Below, one piece after another: positions 7,320 to 16,050 of a stretch of 64,000 bases of DNA; the first letter of the stretch is position 1; every line of letters begins with the position of its first letter. The stretch is from Muribaculaceae bacterium (GTDB taxonomy: Bacteria; Bacteroidota; Bacteroidia; Bacteroidales; Muribaculaceae), in assembly GCA_016290325.1 (NCBI GenBank), contig JAEETL010000001.1, positions 1 to 64,000 of the forward strand. The letters are read 5' to 3'. The notes under the pieces are model-generated. The model saw only the letters and a program-made list of their open reading frames with translations. It searched no databases and was not told where the DNA came from. Both the position numbers and the translations under genes were made by a program.

Positions 7320-8294
7320 TTACTGGTAAGCTAGCGCTGCATCCCGCTGGCTGAACTGCTCGATGATGTTGACGACCTCGTTGATGTCATCAGAAAGAGA
7401 AAGCAACAGATTCTTGTATTTGCCGGTTTCCATCAAGTGGACAAGCAAGGGATAGACTGGGATTTCCTCGGTCCAGAATTGCTTACCCAAGAAAACCATG
7501 GGACTAGCGAAACCAAAGGAAAGGTAATGATCCTGTACCGCTTCCTGGAAGATTTCCTGCAGGGTGCCCGCGCTGCCAGGAGCATAGATGATGCCGCCAA
7601 AAGCGAGGGTAAGGATGTTGTCCTCTCGCAGGCTGTTCTCAAAGAACTTGGCGATGTGGGTCGCAAACGGAGTCGAGGGCTCGTGGCCGTAAAGCCATGT
7701 TGGAATGCCCAAACTCACATACTTTTTGCGTCGAGGATATCGTGAGATGATATTAAATGCCGAGCTTAGCCAACCTTTGTCCTTGAATGACGGAATTGCC
7801 GATAGCGTTTCCAACGCCTCGTCAAGTTCCCTTTTGGGCCTCCCCGCCATCCACGCTCCCAGATGTGTCGCTTCCATCGCTCCGGGTCCACCACCACTGA
7901 GCATGACGAAGCCCAGTTCGGTGAGCCGCTTGCTCAAGGCCGCGATTTCACGAAACATCTTGTCGGTTCTCAATAAGTTGTGTCCACCCATGATGCCGAC
8001 GCAACGGTGTGGGTCATGCTCCGCAAAGAAACGAGCCAACGCCGTGTGGATACAGTAATCGTGAAGTGTCCGCGCTAACATTTCGTTCACGATTTGAGCA
8101 TGTCGTCCCGTGGTTTTATACAGTTGATAAACCTTGTTGTCGAAGCAGTTTTGGAAGCTCTCCTCATCGTCAAGGCAGAAACCCTCATATAGTTCATCAG
8201 CCGTGTAGAGGTTCTTGCGCGTCACGTCAAAGGGCACCTCTTCCAGGTACCTGACCGTGTTTTTTAACTCGTCAAAGCCTGTTGCCGTAATCAT
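7320..8294 (-). CDS. LOG-family Rossmann-fold nucleotide-binding protein
   Basis: 324 aa from the chosen start MITATGFDEL. The lysine-decarboxylase-like LOG motifs are present: SGGGPGAMEATHLGA (phosphate-binding) and APGSAGTLQEIFQ, corresponding to PGGxGTxxE with Ser in place of the second Gly. Canonical LOG enzymes release cytokinin bases from nucleotide monophosphates. This longer version has about 110 extra N-terminal residues and a different midsection, so its substrate may differ. An in-frame start exists 53 codons upstream, but a -7 promoter box lies within that extension and its N-terminus is unlike the family, so 8294 is preferred. Confidence 0.85.
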   Translation of the reverse strand: MITATGFDELKNTVRYLEEVPFDVTRKNLYTADELYEGFCLDDEESFQNCFDNKVYQLYKTTGRHAQIVNEMLARTLHDYCIHTALARFFAEHDPHRCVGIMGGHNLLRTDKMFREIAALSKRLTELGFVMLSGGGPGAMEATHLGAWMAGRPKRELDEALETLSAIPSFKDKGWLSSAFNIISRYPRRKKYVSLGIPTWLYGHEPSTPFATHIAKFFENSLREDNILTLAFGGIIYAPGSAGTLQEIFQEAVQDHYLSFGFASPMVFLGKQFWTEEIPVYPLLVHLMETGKYKNLLLSLSDDINEVVNIIEQFSQRDAALAYQ

Positions 8295-8327
8295 AGGTTG
8301 GTCATAGTGGGTTAGGGTCACGAAGTG

Positions 8328-8335
8328 CAAAGATA
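8328..8335 (-). promoter_or_regulatory. -7 box TATCTTTG, decides the LOG-family start
   Basis: Minus-strand TATCTTTG (TAnnTTTG) 34 bp upstream of the ATG at 8294. Transcription from it would begin downstream of the alternative start at 8453. Confidence 0.6.
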
Positions 8336-8452
8336 GCAAATATTTCCATACTGCCAATCCATGGTCCCATCGCCTGATGAAAAAAAGAGCGTATATCCTG
8401 AATAATGGTAAATAAAATGTGATAAAGTGGCGGATAAGTTGTAAAAAATACA

Positions 8453-8460
8453 TATATTTG
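8453..8460 (+). promoter_or_regulatory. -7 box TATATTTG upstream of the DUF4923 lipoprotein
   Basis: TATATTTG on the plus strand, followed by CCCCC and a 38-nt leader to the ATG at 8499. It overlaps the end of the rejected long form of the neighbouring gene. Confidence 0.6.
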
Positions 8461-8498
8461 CCCCCAGTAACGATTATTATTAACCAAAAATAGAAACA

Positions 8499-9194
8499 AT
8501 GAAAAAGATTTACATGTCAATTCTGGCAGCCGTGCTGCTTCTCGGTTCAGGTTGTACGACAGGCCTGTTGGAAGGCCTCGGAGGCTTGGGAGGAGATACT
8601 GGTAACGGCACTGGCCAGGGTGGCGGCTTGGGCGACATCCTGGGAGGTGTATTGGGCGGCGTTTTAGGCGGCCTGGGCGGTAACACGGTTGACGGACTGT
8701 TGGGATTGGTCATCGGCAGTGTGCAGGTTAACGAGAGCGAACTATATGGGGCATGGTGCTATTCAGGGCCAGGCTGCGCTTTCACTAGCGAGAACCTGCT
8801 GGCAAAGGCCGGTGGCGCGGTGGCTGCCGAGACTTGCAAGGAGAAGCTGTTGCCCGTTTATAACACATTGGGCATCAGTGCAAACAACACGCAATTCCAG
8901 TTCACTCAGGATCATCAGTTTTCCGCCTACGTCAAGGGTATTCCCTTGAGTGGCACCTATACCTATGATCCGACTAACGCGACCATCAAGATCAAGACAA
9001 TGTTGTTCAGTTCAAACGTCTATGTCACCCGCACGACCCGCGGACTTGCCTTCACCTTTGAGAGCAAGAACCTGTTGAAGGTGTTGCAGGCGGTAGCTGC
9101 TGTGAGCGGTAATACCACTTTGCAGACGGTTGGTGACTTGAGCAAGCAATTTGATGGTGTGCGCCTTGGTTTTGACATGGCCCCCATGAACTAG
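8499..9194 (+). CDS. DUF4923-family lipoprotein
   Basis: 231 aa. Signal peptide with lipobox LLGSGCTT (Cys about residue 19), then a low-complexity Gly/Leu-rich stretch (about 23-70, GGLGDILGGVLGGVLGG) that could insert in a membrane or form a flexible linker. A compact domain follows beginning ELYGAWCYSGPGCAFTSENL, with LLAKAGGAVAAETCKEKLLP and an LGISANNTQFQFTQDHQF strand pattern; this matches the Bacteroidetes DUF4923 family. Function unknown; presumably at the outer membrane. A terminator follows about 55 bp after the stop, so it is monocistronic. Confidence 0.85.
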   Translation: MKKIYMSILAAVLLLGSGCTTGLLEGLGGLGGDTGNGTGQGGGLGDILGGVLGGVLGGLGGNTVDGLLGLVIGSVQVNESELYGAWCYSGPGCAFTSENLLAKAGGAVAAETCKEKLLPVYNTLGISANNTQFQFTQDHQFSAYVKGIPLSGTYTYDPTNATIKIKTMLFSSNVYVTRTTRGLAFTFESKNLLKVLQAVAAVSGNTTLQTVGDLSKQFDGVRLGFDMAPMN

Positions 9195-9249
9195 CCTTTT
9201 GGGCTCATCACGGTTTGGCCAAGCGTCTTTCGGGACTCATTTATCTAAC

Positions 9250-9292
9250 AATCCCCTGCCGCAATCACCGCGGTAGGGGATTCTTCTTTTTT
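9250..9292 (+). terminator. Terminator after the DUF4923 gene
   Basis: 13-bp stem AATCCCCTGCCGC / GCGGTAGGGGATT with one G-T pair and a 7-nt loop, followed by CTTCTTTTTTG. Confidence 0.85.
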
Positions 9293-9375
9293 GATGCTGG
9301 TTTCTAGTGCTGAACTATACTAGTTGGCCCGCTGGGTAAAATAATCAACGGCTTTGAGCGTTATATCAATAGGGG

Positions 9376-11022
9376 ATGAAAAAAGTTTTGGTGGTCATAT
9401 TGCTGATGTTGGTGCTCGTGGCGGCGGTCACGGGCTGTGACGGGTTGCGCCGCTATGACGCGCGGCTCGTGGCGGCCGACAGCCTGATGCAGCCCGCCCC
9501 TGACAGCGCCCTGGCCATCGTGAGCGTCCTCGACAGCCTGGCAGGCGACGCCAACCTCGCTTACCGCGACCTGTTGCTCACCCAGGCTCGCTACAAATGC
9601 TATGCCGACATCACTGCCGGTGACGACAGCGCCATCACGAGCGCCATGACCTGGTACAGTGCCCACAGCGGCGAGCGCGAGAAGCTCACGCGCGCCTACC
9701 TCTACAAGGGGGCAGTGATGGAGGAGCTGGGCCACGTCGACAGCGCCATGTATTACTACAAGACCGCCGAAGTCACCGCCGACCCTAAGGACTACGCCAA
9801 CCTGGGACAAATCAATACTAGGATAGCAGACTTGTACAGAAAAAGCTATGGGGATGAGCAAACTTGTTATGAAAAGTATAATCAAGCATATCAATACCAT
9901 AGGCTTACAGGTAATAAAAAGATGCAGCTGAATAATCTATGCCGCATGTTTATGATGAATGGCATTACACATCTTAATGAGCAAGATACGCTTTTCAATA
10001 TGGCTTTAAACTTGGCCAATGAATTTGAGAATAATAATAAATTATGCTTTTTACTTGAGTTAAAATGTAGACAACTTTCACGTACGGATTCAACACAGCA
10101 AGTGGCCAAACATATTGCTTTGCACTGTTTAAATCATTACAACCAATATATTAACAACGATATGTTGATGGATTTGGCCTTTCTTTATGCTAAAGAGAAT
10201 AAGCTGGATTCTGCCATGTTTTTCCTAACAAATGTTGATGAGAAACTTGAACCCGATGATATAACACATATTTTAATTAGAAAAAATGAAATCCTCTCAA
10301 TCATCGCACAGCAAGCAGGGAATCAATCACTAAGTCATCAGTACACCGCAGCCTCCAGCCGTCTGAGCGACTCTATTTTGGACAATAGAGATAAATATGT
10401 TGTTGAGAGCATAGAAAATGAATTTAATCTACTCAAACACAAGCACAATCAGTCTAATCTTAACCGCCTCCAATGGGCAATTATAGGATTATCAATAGTG
10501 ACAATTGCAGTAATTGTTTTATTGACTATATTATATCTAAGCCGACTGCACCGCACTAAAAGCATCATCAAGAATCTGGAAGAAGTGAACACCGAGAATT
10601 ATGAAAAAATGCTTAATAGACTAGAAGACAAGAATGGTATAATTGAACGGTTGCTCTCCAATCTTGTTGCACTCATTAGATTATCCTCCAAGAACGGGGT
10701 ACGTGGCTCAACATCCCAGGTGGCTCAGCAAATCAAGGAGACCATCGTGGATGTGGCCAATGATGATTTTTGGAACGAGCTGAGAGCTTATTTGGACAAA
10801 AAGCATCATGGCATCATCTCAAACCTTGAACAGACTTATCATTTAAAAGAAAAAGACCTGAGATTTATTGAACTCTCGTGCTGTGGATTTTCCTATGTTG
10901 TCATGGCTATCATACTGGACTATTCTCCTAACTATGTGCTTAATAAACGCAAAATCTTAGCCAGCAAAATGGGGCTGAACATGTCTCTACAGGAATACCT
11001 GGAACATTTAATAATGGAATAG
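9376..11022 (+). CDS. Lipoprotein-anchored TPR sensor with TM segment and cytoplasmic LuxR-like HTH (regulator 1)
   Basis: 548 aa. Lipobox-type signal AAVTGCDG (Cys about 21), then TPR-like helical repeats across about 25-340, a transmembrane helix at about 363-388, a coiled coil (about 393-425) and a C-terminal helix-turn-helix (about 490-535, LKEKDLRFIELSCCGFSYVV). The layout suggests a one-component membrane regulator sensing outside and binding DNA inside. A paralogue lies at 28459-30144, and both are followed by a small secreted protein gene. Composition is mosaic: line 9421-9480 is 77% GC by hand count, line 9841-9900 is 32%, and the switch falls near base 9800 inside the gene. This suggests recombination onto a conserved 5' end. 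Having both a lipobox and a TM helix is unusual; the lipobox may simply mark a signal anchor. Confidence 0.8.
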   Translation: MKKVLVVILLMLVLVAAVTGCDGLRRYDARLVAADSLMQPAPDSALAIVSVLDSLAGDANLAYRDLLLTQARYKCYADITAGDDSAITSAMTWYSAHSGEREKLTRAYLYKGAVMEELGHVDSAMYYYKTAEVTADPKDYANLGQINTRIADLYRKSYGDEQTCYEKYNQAYQYHRLTGNKKMQLNNLCRMFMMNGITHLNEQDTLFNMALNLANEFENNNKLCFLLELKCRQLSRTDSTQQVAKHIALHCLNHYNQYINNDMLMDLAFLYAKENKLDSAMFFLTNVDEKLEPDDITHILIRKNEILSIIAQQAGNQSLSHQYTAASSRLSDSILDNRDKYVVESIENEFNLLKHKHNQSNLNRLQWAIIGLSIVTIAVIVLLTILYLSRLHRTKSIIKNLEEVNTENYEKMLNRLEDKNGIIERLLSNLVALIRLSSKNGVRGSTSQVAQQIKETIVDVANDDFWNELRAYLDKKHHGIISNLEQTYHLKEKDLRFIELSCCGFSYVVMAIILDYSPNYVLNKRKILASKMGLNMSLQEYLEHLIME

Positions 11023-11100
11023 AGCAGGAAAGCGCGCTACAGAAAACAATAGTTTTTCGATTCACATTTTTCTCCCAAAATTCACATTTGGCCCCAAAAT

Positions 11101-11122
11101 ACACCTTGTAGGTGTGTTTTTT
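11101..11122 (+). terminator. Small hairpin with T-run after regulator 1
   Basis: ACACCT-TGT-AGGTGT followed by GTTTTTTG. The 6-bp stem is short, so this could be a weak terminator between regulator 1 and the downstream small gene. Confidence 0.5.
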
Positions 11123-11225
11123 GTCTTTTTTTTGCCCTATAGAAATGCAATAACGTGTATAATGGTTTGATTTTTAATTAATTGTAGAATGTGAACGATG
11201 TGAATAATTAACATTGATTTCATTA

Positions 11226-11257
11226 TTTGTCACATAAAAAATATCACTATATTTTTG
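11226..11257 (+). promoter_or_regulatory. Full -33/-7 promoter of the 115-aa secreted protein gene
   Basis: TTTG at 11226-11229 and TATTTTTG at 11250-11257 with a 20-bp spacer, the textbook Bacteroidetes arrangement. Transcription would start near 11264, giving a roughly 28-nt leader. The gene therefore has its own promoter and does not depend on read-through from regulator 1. Confidence 0.75.
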
Positions 11258-11291
11258 CAGGAAAAAGTAGAATAAACTAATTCCTTATATT

Positions 11292-11639
11292 ATGATGAAA
11301 CACTTAATTACTTTTTTATTGTTTTCTTTTTTTAGTCTATACGCCTTTAGTGCACCAGAAAAGATTGTGTTGAGTAACCAAGGTGCTGGGGTAATAGATG
11401 ATCGCTCACATCCATTGTACTTTGAAATGCCTGACGCTTTTTATAATCATGATGTTAAGACGCAGGATATTATTATTGACGGTGGAGGGGTTGTGAGTTA
11501 CTATGACGTGGAGATTTCGTCGCCGGTGACCAACACTGTCGAGATGTCCACCCATGTTAGCGGGACGTATGACACTTTTGACATCTCGTCGCTTCCCGCG
11601 GGCTCGCATGTCATCATCGGTAAAGCCCTCCACTTATAA
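11292..11639 (+). CDS. Small secreted beta-sandwich protein (DUF3244-like), paired with regulator 1
   Basis: 115 aa with a signal peptide ending near AFSAPEK. The mature protein has an alternating beta-strand pattern (TQDIIIDGGGVVSYYDVEI, then TFDISSLPAGSHVIIG), resembling the Ig-like DUF3244 group. The paralogue at 27811-28260 shows the same order (AESQEIIANGLKDRINYAV, then NVSFLDAGKYKIIL). This copy stops right after the GSHVII strand, so it appears to lack the last strand of the fold. The 5' part is AT-rich (line 11401-11460 35% GC) and the 3' part is not (line 11521-11580 55%), marking the right edge of the foreign-looking block that began in regulator 1. Function unknown. Confidence 0.65.
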   Translation: MMKHLITFLLFSFFSLYAFSAPEKIVLSNQGAGVIDDRSHPLYFEMPDAFYNHDVKTQDIIIDGGGVVSYYDVEISSPVTNTVEMSTHVSGTYDTFDISSLPAGSHVIIGKALHL

Positions 11640-11694
11640 TAAATAATAAATAATCATTAATTATTTAATTATCAATATTTTAATATTTACAATT

Positions 11695-13230
11695 ATGAAA
11701 AAGATTTTTATTTTATCAATTTTAGCGCTATATGGAATAACTCAGTCGGTCGCCCAAAATAATGAATACATCCCTTTTGTGCGTGAAAACGTGAAATGGG
11801 TATGCTCTTCAAAGAAACTTCCAATAAATAATTATACGATTGAGCATTTCTTCACCTTGGAGTTCAAGGGAGAAGCCGTCTTCAATGACAAAACCTACAA
11901 GGCGATGCACATGTATAGTGGTGAAGATATCGACCCGAACAACGACACCATCCCTGTGTATATGCGAGAGGAGGGCAAGGTGGTTTATGCCATCGTGCCC
12001 GACGGCAAGACCTACGAGGATTGCCCGATTGACTGTTTAAATGATAGTACGATTGCAGAGGACATCAGGGCAGGCAGGGAATTTGTCCTGTATGACTTCA
12101 ACGACCCTGAAGGGTTTATCATGAGCAAGATCCCCCAAAACCCCTATGTCATTCACCAGGTGAAACCCCAGACGATTATGGTAGGAGACCGGAGCGTAAC
12201 GCGTTATGTGTTTCAAACCCGGATAATGTATGGCGCCTGCTTTATTGAGGGCATCGGATGTGACGGGTTGGTTCAAGGTTATCCGCTGGCTTTCCCATCC
12301 GACCGAAAATCCAGTCAGTATCAAATGCATTTGAGCCATGTCATCGAGAACGGAAAGGTTATCTATAGGTCTGAACATTACAACGTTAGGGAAGACGACG
12401 TCCCACCACTCATCCGCGAGGGTGTGCAGTGGGTGAACGAGCGCGTTATCATTGAGCACGGTGACACGACAAGATGCTATTATACCTATGAATTCAAAGA
12501 CGAGAATAACTGGGCATGGAAGCTTTGCCATTACTATGAAGGGGATTCGTTTGACAGTGAGCAGGACAGCGTGATAGCAGCGATCAGGGATTGTTATGGT
12601 GGGGTCAATTTCCAGTATAACAAAGCCATCTTAGATTTATACAAGAACAGCCCAGAACGGCTAATGATGCATTGGAATAATACACTTTACGCTTTTATCC
12701 CGTACGAATATTTTGAGTCGGTACTGAGTGGCGACAATCCGATTATGTACTTTAACCAGTTGCAGTTGGGAGAAGACTTGACCCTTGAGAACTTCGTGGA
12801 AGTGGAGCCAGTCTGGATTGAAGGCTACAAATGTAAACGCTATGCCTATTACGGCGATGGGGATAAGCCTCTATGCTATGTGGTTGAGGGCATCGGCTTT
12901 GACAGCCGCGACATGGGCGACCTGTTGACGCCCTTCACCCGCAAGCCCGATTCCGATGCCGACTACCAGGAGTACTGGGGCCTGAGCCACGTCATCAAGG
13001 ACGGCCAGATCATCTACAAGGGCATGCGCTACAAGGAGCCCGCAGCGATCGTTGGTGACGTGAACGGCGACGGCAAACTCACCATCGCCGACGTGACGGC
13101 GCTCATCGACATACTGCTGGGTAGCGGTGGCGCCGACAGCTTCAACATGCCGGGCGACATCAACATGGACAACCGCTTGAGCATCGCTGACGTGACAGCG
13201 CTCATCGACATGCTGCTCATTCAGCAGTAA
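11695..13230 (+). CDS. Large secreted protein with two duplicated halves and a C-terminal dockerin dyad
   Basis: 511 aa. A signal peptide (about 1-20) precedes two related halves. One begins YIPFVRENVKWVC and includes TLEFKGEAVFNDKTYKAMHM; the other begins LIREGVQWVNE and includes YTYEFKDENNWAWKLCHY. Each half ends in a shared GIGCDGL / GIGFDSR and LSHVI(E/K)(N/D)G motif. The C-terminus has two calcium-binding dockerin-type repeats (GDVNGDGKLTIADVTALIDI and GDINMDNRLSIADVTALIDM). I do not recognise the body. The first 150 bp are AT-rich, the rest is typical of the genome. It follows the small secreted protein gene by 55 bp and may share its promoter. Confidence 0.75.
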   Translation: MKKIFILSILALYGITQSVAQNNEYIPFVRENVKWVCSSKKLPINNYTIEHFFTLEFKGEAVFNDKTYKAMHMYSGEDIDPNNDTIPVYMREEGKVVYAIVPDGKTYEDCPIDCLNDSTIAEDIRAGREFVLYDFNDPEGFIMSKIPQNPYVIHQVKPQTIMVGDRSVTRYVFQTRIMYGACFIEGIGCDGLVQGYPLAFPSDRKSSQYQMHLSHVIENGKVIYRSEHYNVREDDVPPLIREGVQWVNERVIIEHGDTTRCYYTYEFKDENNWAWKLCHYYEGDSFDSEQDSVIAAIRDCYGGVNFQYNKAILDLYKNSPERLMMHWNNTLYAFIPYEYFESVLSGDNPIMYFNQLQLGEDLTLENFVEVEPVWIEGYKCKRYAYYGDGDKPLCYVVEGIGFDSRDMGDLLTPFTRKPDSDADYQEYWGLSHVIKDGQIIYKGMRYKEPAAIVGDVNGDGKLTIADVTALIDILLGSGGADSFNMPGDINMDNRLSIADVTALIDMLLIQQ

Positions 13231-13380
13231 GCGAGGAAAAACGGGCCATGGTGAGCGGCGGCGTGAGCCGCTGTGGAGGAAAGGCCCCCTCATTATATCT
13301 CTTCTTCGCCCGAAGAAGGTAAAGGATGATTTGCTCCAATAGTGCTCTTTAGGAGTATAATTAAATTCATCACGACCTGC

Positions 13381-13413
13381 GCTGCCCGCCATCATCACCC
13401 TCCGGCGGGCAGC
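13381..13413. terminator. Perfect 10-bp hairpin downstream of the dockerin protein gene
   Basis: GCTGCCCGCC / GGCGGGCAGC with a 13-nt loop. Only a weak T-run follows (TTGCATTG), so it may be a repeat-type hairpin rather than a true terminator. Confidence 0.4.
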
Positions 13414-13537
13414 TTGCATTGTGCCCCACACTTCCATCCCCGCGAACATTTTTCAAACGCGAATGACGCGAATTAACGCGATTTTTCATTTATAAATCAG
13501 TAAAAATCAGCGTAATCATTATAAAAATTGTTTTTGT

Positions 13538-13570
13538 TGTCCTTCTTGTCTTCCAACCTAAAACCTTAGC
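13538..13570. repeat. Dispersed intergenic repeat, copy 1 (partner 44232-44270)
   Basis: Shares TGTCCTTCTTGTC and CTTGTCTTCCAACC followed by AAAACCTT with 44232-44270, where an extra 9-bp stretch sits in the middle. Both copies are followed by related TAGCG/TCGCG text. Confidence 0.6.
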
Positions 13571-13630
13571 GGCTTAGCGCGGGGTTGGGAGCGGCCACGC
13601 CAAGGCGAGGCCCTACAGAGCGGATGCCTC

Positions 13631-13661
13631 CCTAACGCCTAAAACCTGGCGCCTCTAACCT
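13631..13661. repeat. Imperfect 7-bp-period repeat
   Basis: CCTAACG CCTAAAA CCTGGCG CCTCTAA CC: four degenerate 7-mers upstream of the VTC gene, of the same type as the intercistronic repeats listed elsewhere. Confidence 0.5.
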
Positions 13662-13742
13662 TTTTTGTTGATGGAAAGCATTAATTTGTTGAATTTTACG
13701 TTATAAATGTACGATGAAAGCTAAAGATTGCGTTTAAATGCC

Positions 13743-13750
13743 TATATTTG
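13743..13750 (+). promoter_or_regulatory. -7 box TATATTTG immediately before the VTC gene
   Basis: TATATTTG lies within a possible longer ORF start at 13738 and 12 bp before the ATG at 13762. If used, the mRNA would be almost leaderless. It argues for the 13762 start. Confidence 0.5.
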
Positions 13751-13761
13751 CGCCGATTTTC

Positions 13762-14550
13762 ATGGAGGGTATCATCAAATCGTTCCAGCCTATCTCGCTT
13801 GATGAGATGAGTGGCATTAAGCTGATGAACCGTACGGACACCAAGTTTGTGACGACGGTTGACCGGCTTAAATTACTGTTGATGCTGGCCAAGGATGATT
13901 ACCGCATCCAGGAAAATGAGGGCATTCGCAACGCCAATTACTACACGGCCTATTTTGACACGCCCGACAACAACATGTATATCGTGCACCAGAACGGTCA
14001 CGCCGGGCGCCAGAAACTGCGCATCCGCTCCTATGTGGATTCGGGGCTCAATTTCCTGGAGGTCAAGACCAAGAACAATCATGGCCGCACAAAAAAGAAG
14101 CGTGTCGATATGGTAGGGTTTGACCCGTTGAACCCCGACCATGACATCAGGTTCCAGCGACAGGATGATCAATACAGGGCCTATGACGCGTTCCTGCGTA
14201 AGCACCTGCGCTACGACCCGACCATCCTGAGCGAGCACATGGAGAACCATTTCCACCGCATCACGCTGGTCAACAAGGCCAAGACCGAGCGGTTGACCAT
14301 CGACACCGACCTGTGTTTCCACAACCTGGTCACGGGCAGGGATGTTGACCTGACGGGGTTGGCCATTATCGAGCTGAAGCGTGACGGCCTGCAGCCGTCG
14401 CCCGTGCTGGGAATGTTGCGAGAGTTGCGCATCAAGCCCAGCGGTTTCAGCAAGTACTGCATGGGTTCGGCCTTGACCAATCCCTCGCTGAAACGCAACA
14501 ATTTCAAGGAACGCCTCCACATGGTGGAGCGTCTGCTGTCAAGAGTATAA
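13762..14550 (+). CDS. VTC-domain protein (putative polyphosphate polymerase-like)
   Basis: 262 aa from MEGIIKSFQPISLDEM. The triphosphate-tunnel type VTC domain spans nearly the whole protein. Seen: NRTDTKFV at the N-terminus, basic strand RQKLRIRSY (about 92), FLEVKTK with the metal-binding Glu, TKKKR, LTIDTDLCF, AIIELKRDG and the C-terminal SGFSKYCMG. In yeast Vtc4 this domain makes polyphosphate from ATP inside a basic tunnel; bacterial single-domain homologues usually sit next to DUF4956 and CotH genes. Here DUF4956 follows after 41 bp and CotH is absent. The catalytic pattern looks intact; activity is inferred. Confidence 0.85.
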   Translation: MEGIIKSFQPISLDEMSGIKLMNRTDTKFVTTVDRLKLLLMLAKDDYRIQENEGIRNANYYTAYFDTPDNNMYIVHQNGHAGRQKLRIRSYVDSGLNFLEVKTKNNHGRTKKKRVDMVGFDPLNPDHDIRFQRQDDQYRAYDAFLRKHLRYDPTILSEHMENHFHRITLVNKAKTERLTIDTDLCFHNLVTGRDVDLTGLAIIELKRDGLQPSPVLGMLRELRIKPSGFSKYCMGSALTNPSLKRNNFKERLHMVERLLSRV

Positions 14551-14591
14551 TCATTTAATCAATATAAGCTTAACCATCAAGAATAACGCAT

Positions 14592-15326
14592 ATGTTTTTA
14601 TTACAGGATTTAGGTTTAGAAAACGAGCTTGATGCCGTTCATGAGGTCGTCGTAAAGAACGGTGGGCTCAGACTGATAGATACAGCCAGTTTAACCGAAA
14701 TGTTGATCCGTTTTGGTTTCTTCATGTTGTTCGTTTGGTTCATCGTCCACTGCCTCTATTACCGTAAGACCCATCGCCGTGACTATTTCTTTACGCTTAT
14801 ATTGCTCAGTGTGAGCATTTTCTTCCTGATATATCTGCTAGGCAGTGTCAAGGTGAAGATCGGTTTTGCCCTAGGATTGTTTGCCATTTTTGGTATCTTG
14901 AGATACCGCACCGAGACGATTCCAGTGCGCGAGATGACCTATATGTTCAGTGTTATCTGTCTGTCGGTGGTCAATGCGCTGGCTGGCACGATGAGTGTGG
15001 CTGAACTGGTCGTACCTAACCTGGCAATAGCGTTGCTCATCTGGATGTTTGAGACCTTTGTACTGCGCAAAAACTTGGCCAGCAAGCTCATCCTGTATGA
15101 CCGCATCGAGTTGATCACACCTGAACGACGCGAAGAACTGCTTGAGGATTTGGCTAAGCGGACTGGATTGAAAATCACGAAATTGAACATAGGCTCGATT
15201 GATTTCCTCAAGGACAGCGCGATCATTAAGATAGAATATGAGAATGATGGTAGCGCTGAGACGCAAATCAACGATACGCTAAAAATCCACAGAGACGAAT
15301 GGCAAGATGTAAAAGAAAACGGCTGA
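14592..15326 (+). CDS. DUF4956 membrane protein
   Basis: 244 aa. After a roughly 35-residue N-terminus come about four transmembrane segments (about 36-56, 67-85, 90-104 with GFALGLFAIFGILRYRTE, 120-155) and a cytoplasmic C-terminal domain (about 165-244, RIELITPERREELLEDLAKR). The FGILRYRTETIPVREMTY signature is diagnostic of DUF4956, which is regularly encoded beside VTC-domain genes. A functional link with the VTC protein, for example membrane anchoring or export of its product, is an inference from gene neighbourhood. Its last 28 bp overlap the next gene, implying tight translational linkage. Confidence 0.88.
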   Translation: MFLLQDLGLENELDAVHEVVVKNGGLRLIDTASLTEMLIRFGFFMLFVWFIVHCLYYRKTHRRDYFFTLILLSVSIFFLIYLLGSVKVKIGFALGLFAIFGILRYRTETIPVREMTYMFSVICLSVVNALAGTMSVAELVVPNLAIALLIWMFETFVLRKNLASKLILYDRIELITPERREELLEDLAKRTGLKITKLNIGSIDFLKDSAIIKIEYENDGSAETQINDTLKIHRDEWQDVKENG

Positions 15327-16048
15327 TCCTGCTGGTGCTCTTGTTCACAGCGTTAATGTCTCAGGGACTGCAGGCCGATGACTCGGGCCTGATTTTGTCG
15401 GCCGAGGCATCGCGCAAGATCCGCAAGGGTTTGAATGCGGGATTTGAGGTCGAATTCCGTTCTCGCAATGATTTCCGCACTGCCGAGCGAGTGAGTCTCG
15501 GGGCTTCGGTGAGCTATAAGCTGTTGCCATGGCTAAAGGCTAGTGGTGGATATAACCTGCTCATCGAGAACAACCGTGAGGAAATCACTTATAATGACGA
15601 CTTGAGCTACAACAACTGGCGGCCCAGTTATTGGGGCCTGCGTCACCGTTTTAACGTGTCGCTCACGGCCAGTTACAAGGTTCGGCGCGTGGAATTCAGC
15701 CTGCGCGAGCGCTGGCAGTACACCTATCGCCCCGAGAAGATGATCGACAACTTCGACTTCGACGAGGCTGAATGGGAAGACCATAAGGTGCGCGGCAAGG
15801 GCAAGAACGTGCTGCGCAGCCGCTTACAGGCTGAGTGGGACATACCGCGCTGCAAGTTTGACCCGTTTGCTAGTGTTGAGTTCCATCATTCCAAGCATCT
15901 CGACAAGACGCGCTTCATCGTGGGTGTGGATCATACCATCAAGAAGACCCATGATTTCAAGCTTTATTACCGTTATCAGTTAACGGGCAGTCACAGTAGC
16001 GATCCCAATATCCACATGCTGGGTTTGGGCTACACTTATAAGTTCTAG
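15299..16048 (+). CDS. DUF2490 outer-membrane beta-barrel protein
   Basis: 249 aa. Signal peptide (RLILLVLLFTALMSQGLQA), then about ten amphipathic strands and a terminal aromatic strand LGLGYTYKF, as expected for an outer-membrane barrel. Family signatures: GFEVEFRSRNDF, WLKASGGYNLL, RPSYWGLRHRFNVSLTASYK and SLRERWQYTYRPE match DUF2490. Overlaps the DUF4956 gene by 28 bp. It extends the VTC operon from the inner membrane to the outer membrane; a role as export or anchoring partner is inferred. Confidence 0.85.
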   Translation: MARCKRKRLILLVLLFTALMSQGLQADDSGLILSAEASRKIRKGLNAGFEVEFRSRNDFRTAERVSLGASVSYKLLPWLKASGGYNLLIENNREEITYNDDLSYNNWRPSYWGLRHRFNVSLTASYKVRRVEFSLRERWQYTYRPEKMIDNFDFDEAEWEDHKVRGKGKNVLRSRLQAEWDIPRCKFDPFASVEFHHSKHLDKTRFIVGVDHTIKKTHDFKLYYRYQLTGSHSSDPNIHMLGLGYTYKF

Positions 16049-16050
16049 CA

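Larger units (their letters stand above)
13231..13761. other. Intergenic region with dispersed repeats and hairpins
   Basis: No gene is seen in these 531 bp. It holds a hairpin at 13381-13413, a GCGAATTAACGCG-type fragment (about 13456-13482) also found near 41637, a segment (about 13538-13570) shared with 44232-44270, a 7-bp-period repeat (13631-13661) and a -7 box just before the VTC gene. Confidence 0.6.

Noticed and set aside
8295-8453. 53-codon N-terminal extension of the LOG-family gene
   Set aside because: Contains a -7 promoter box and a hydrophobic stretch unlike the family; the start at 8294 is preferred.
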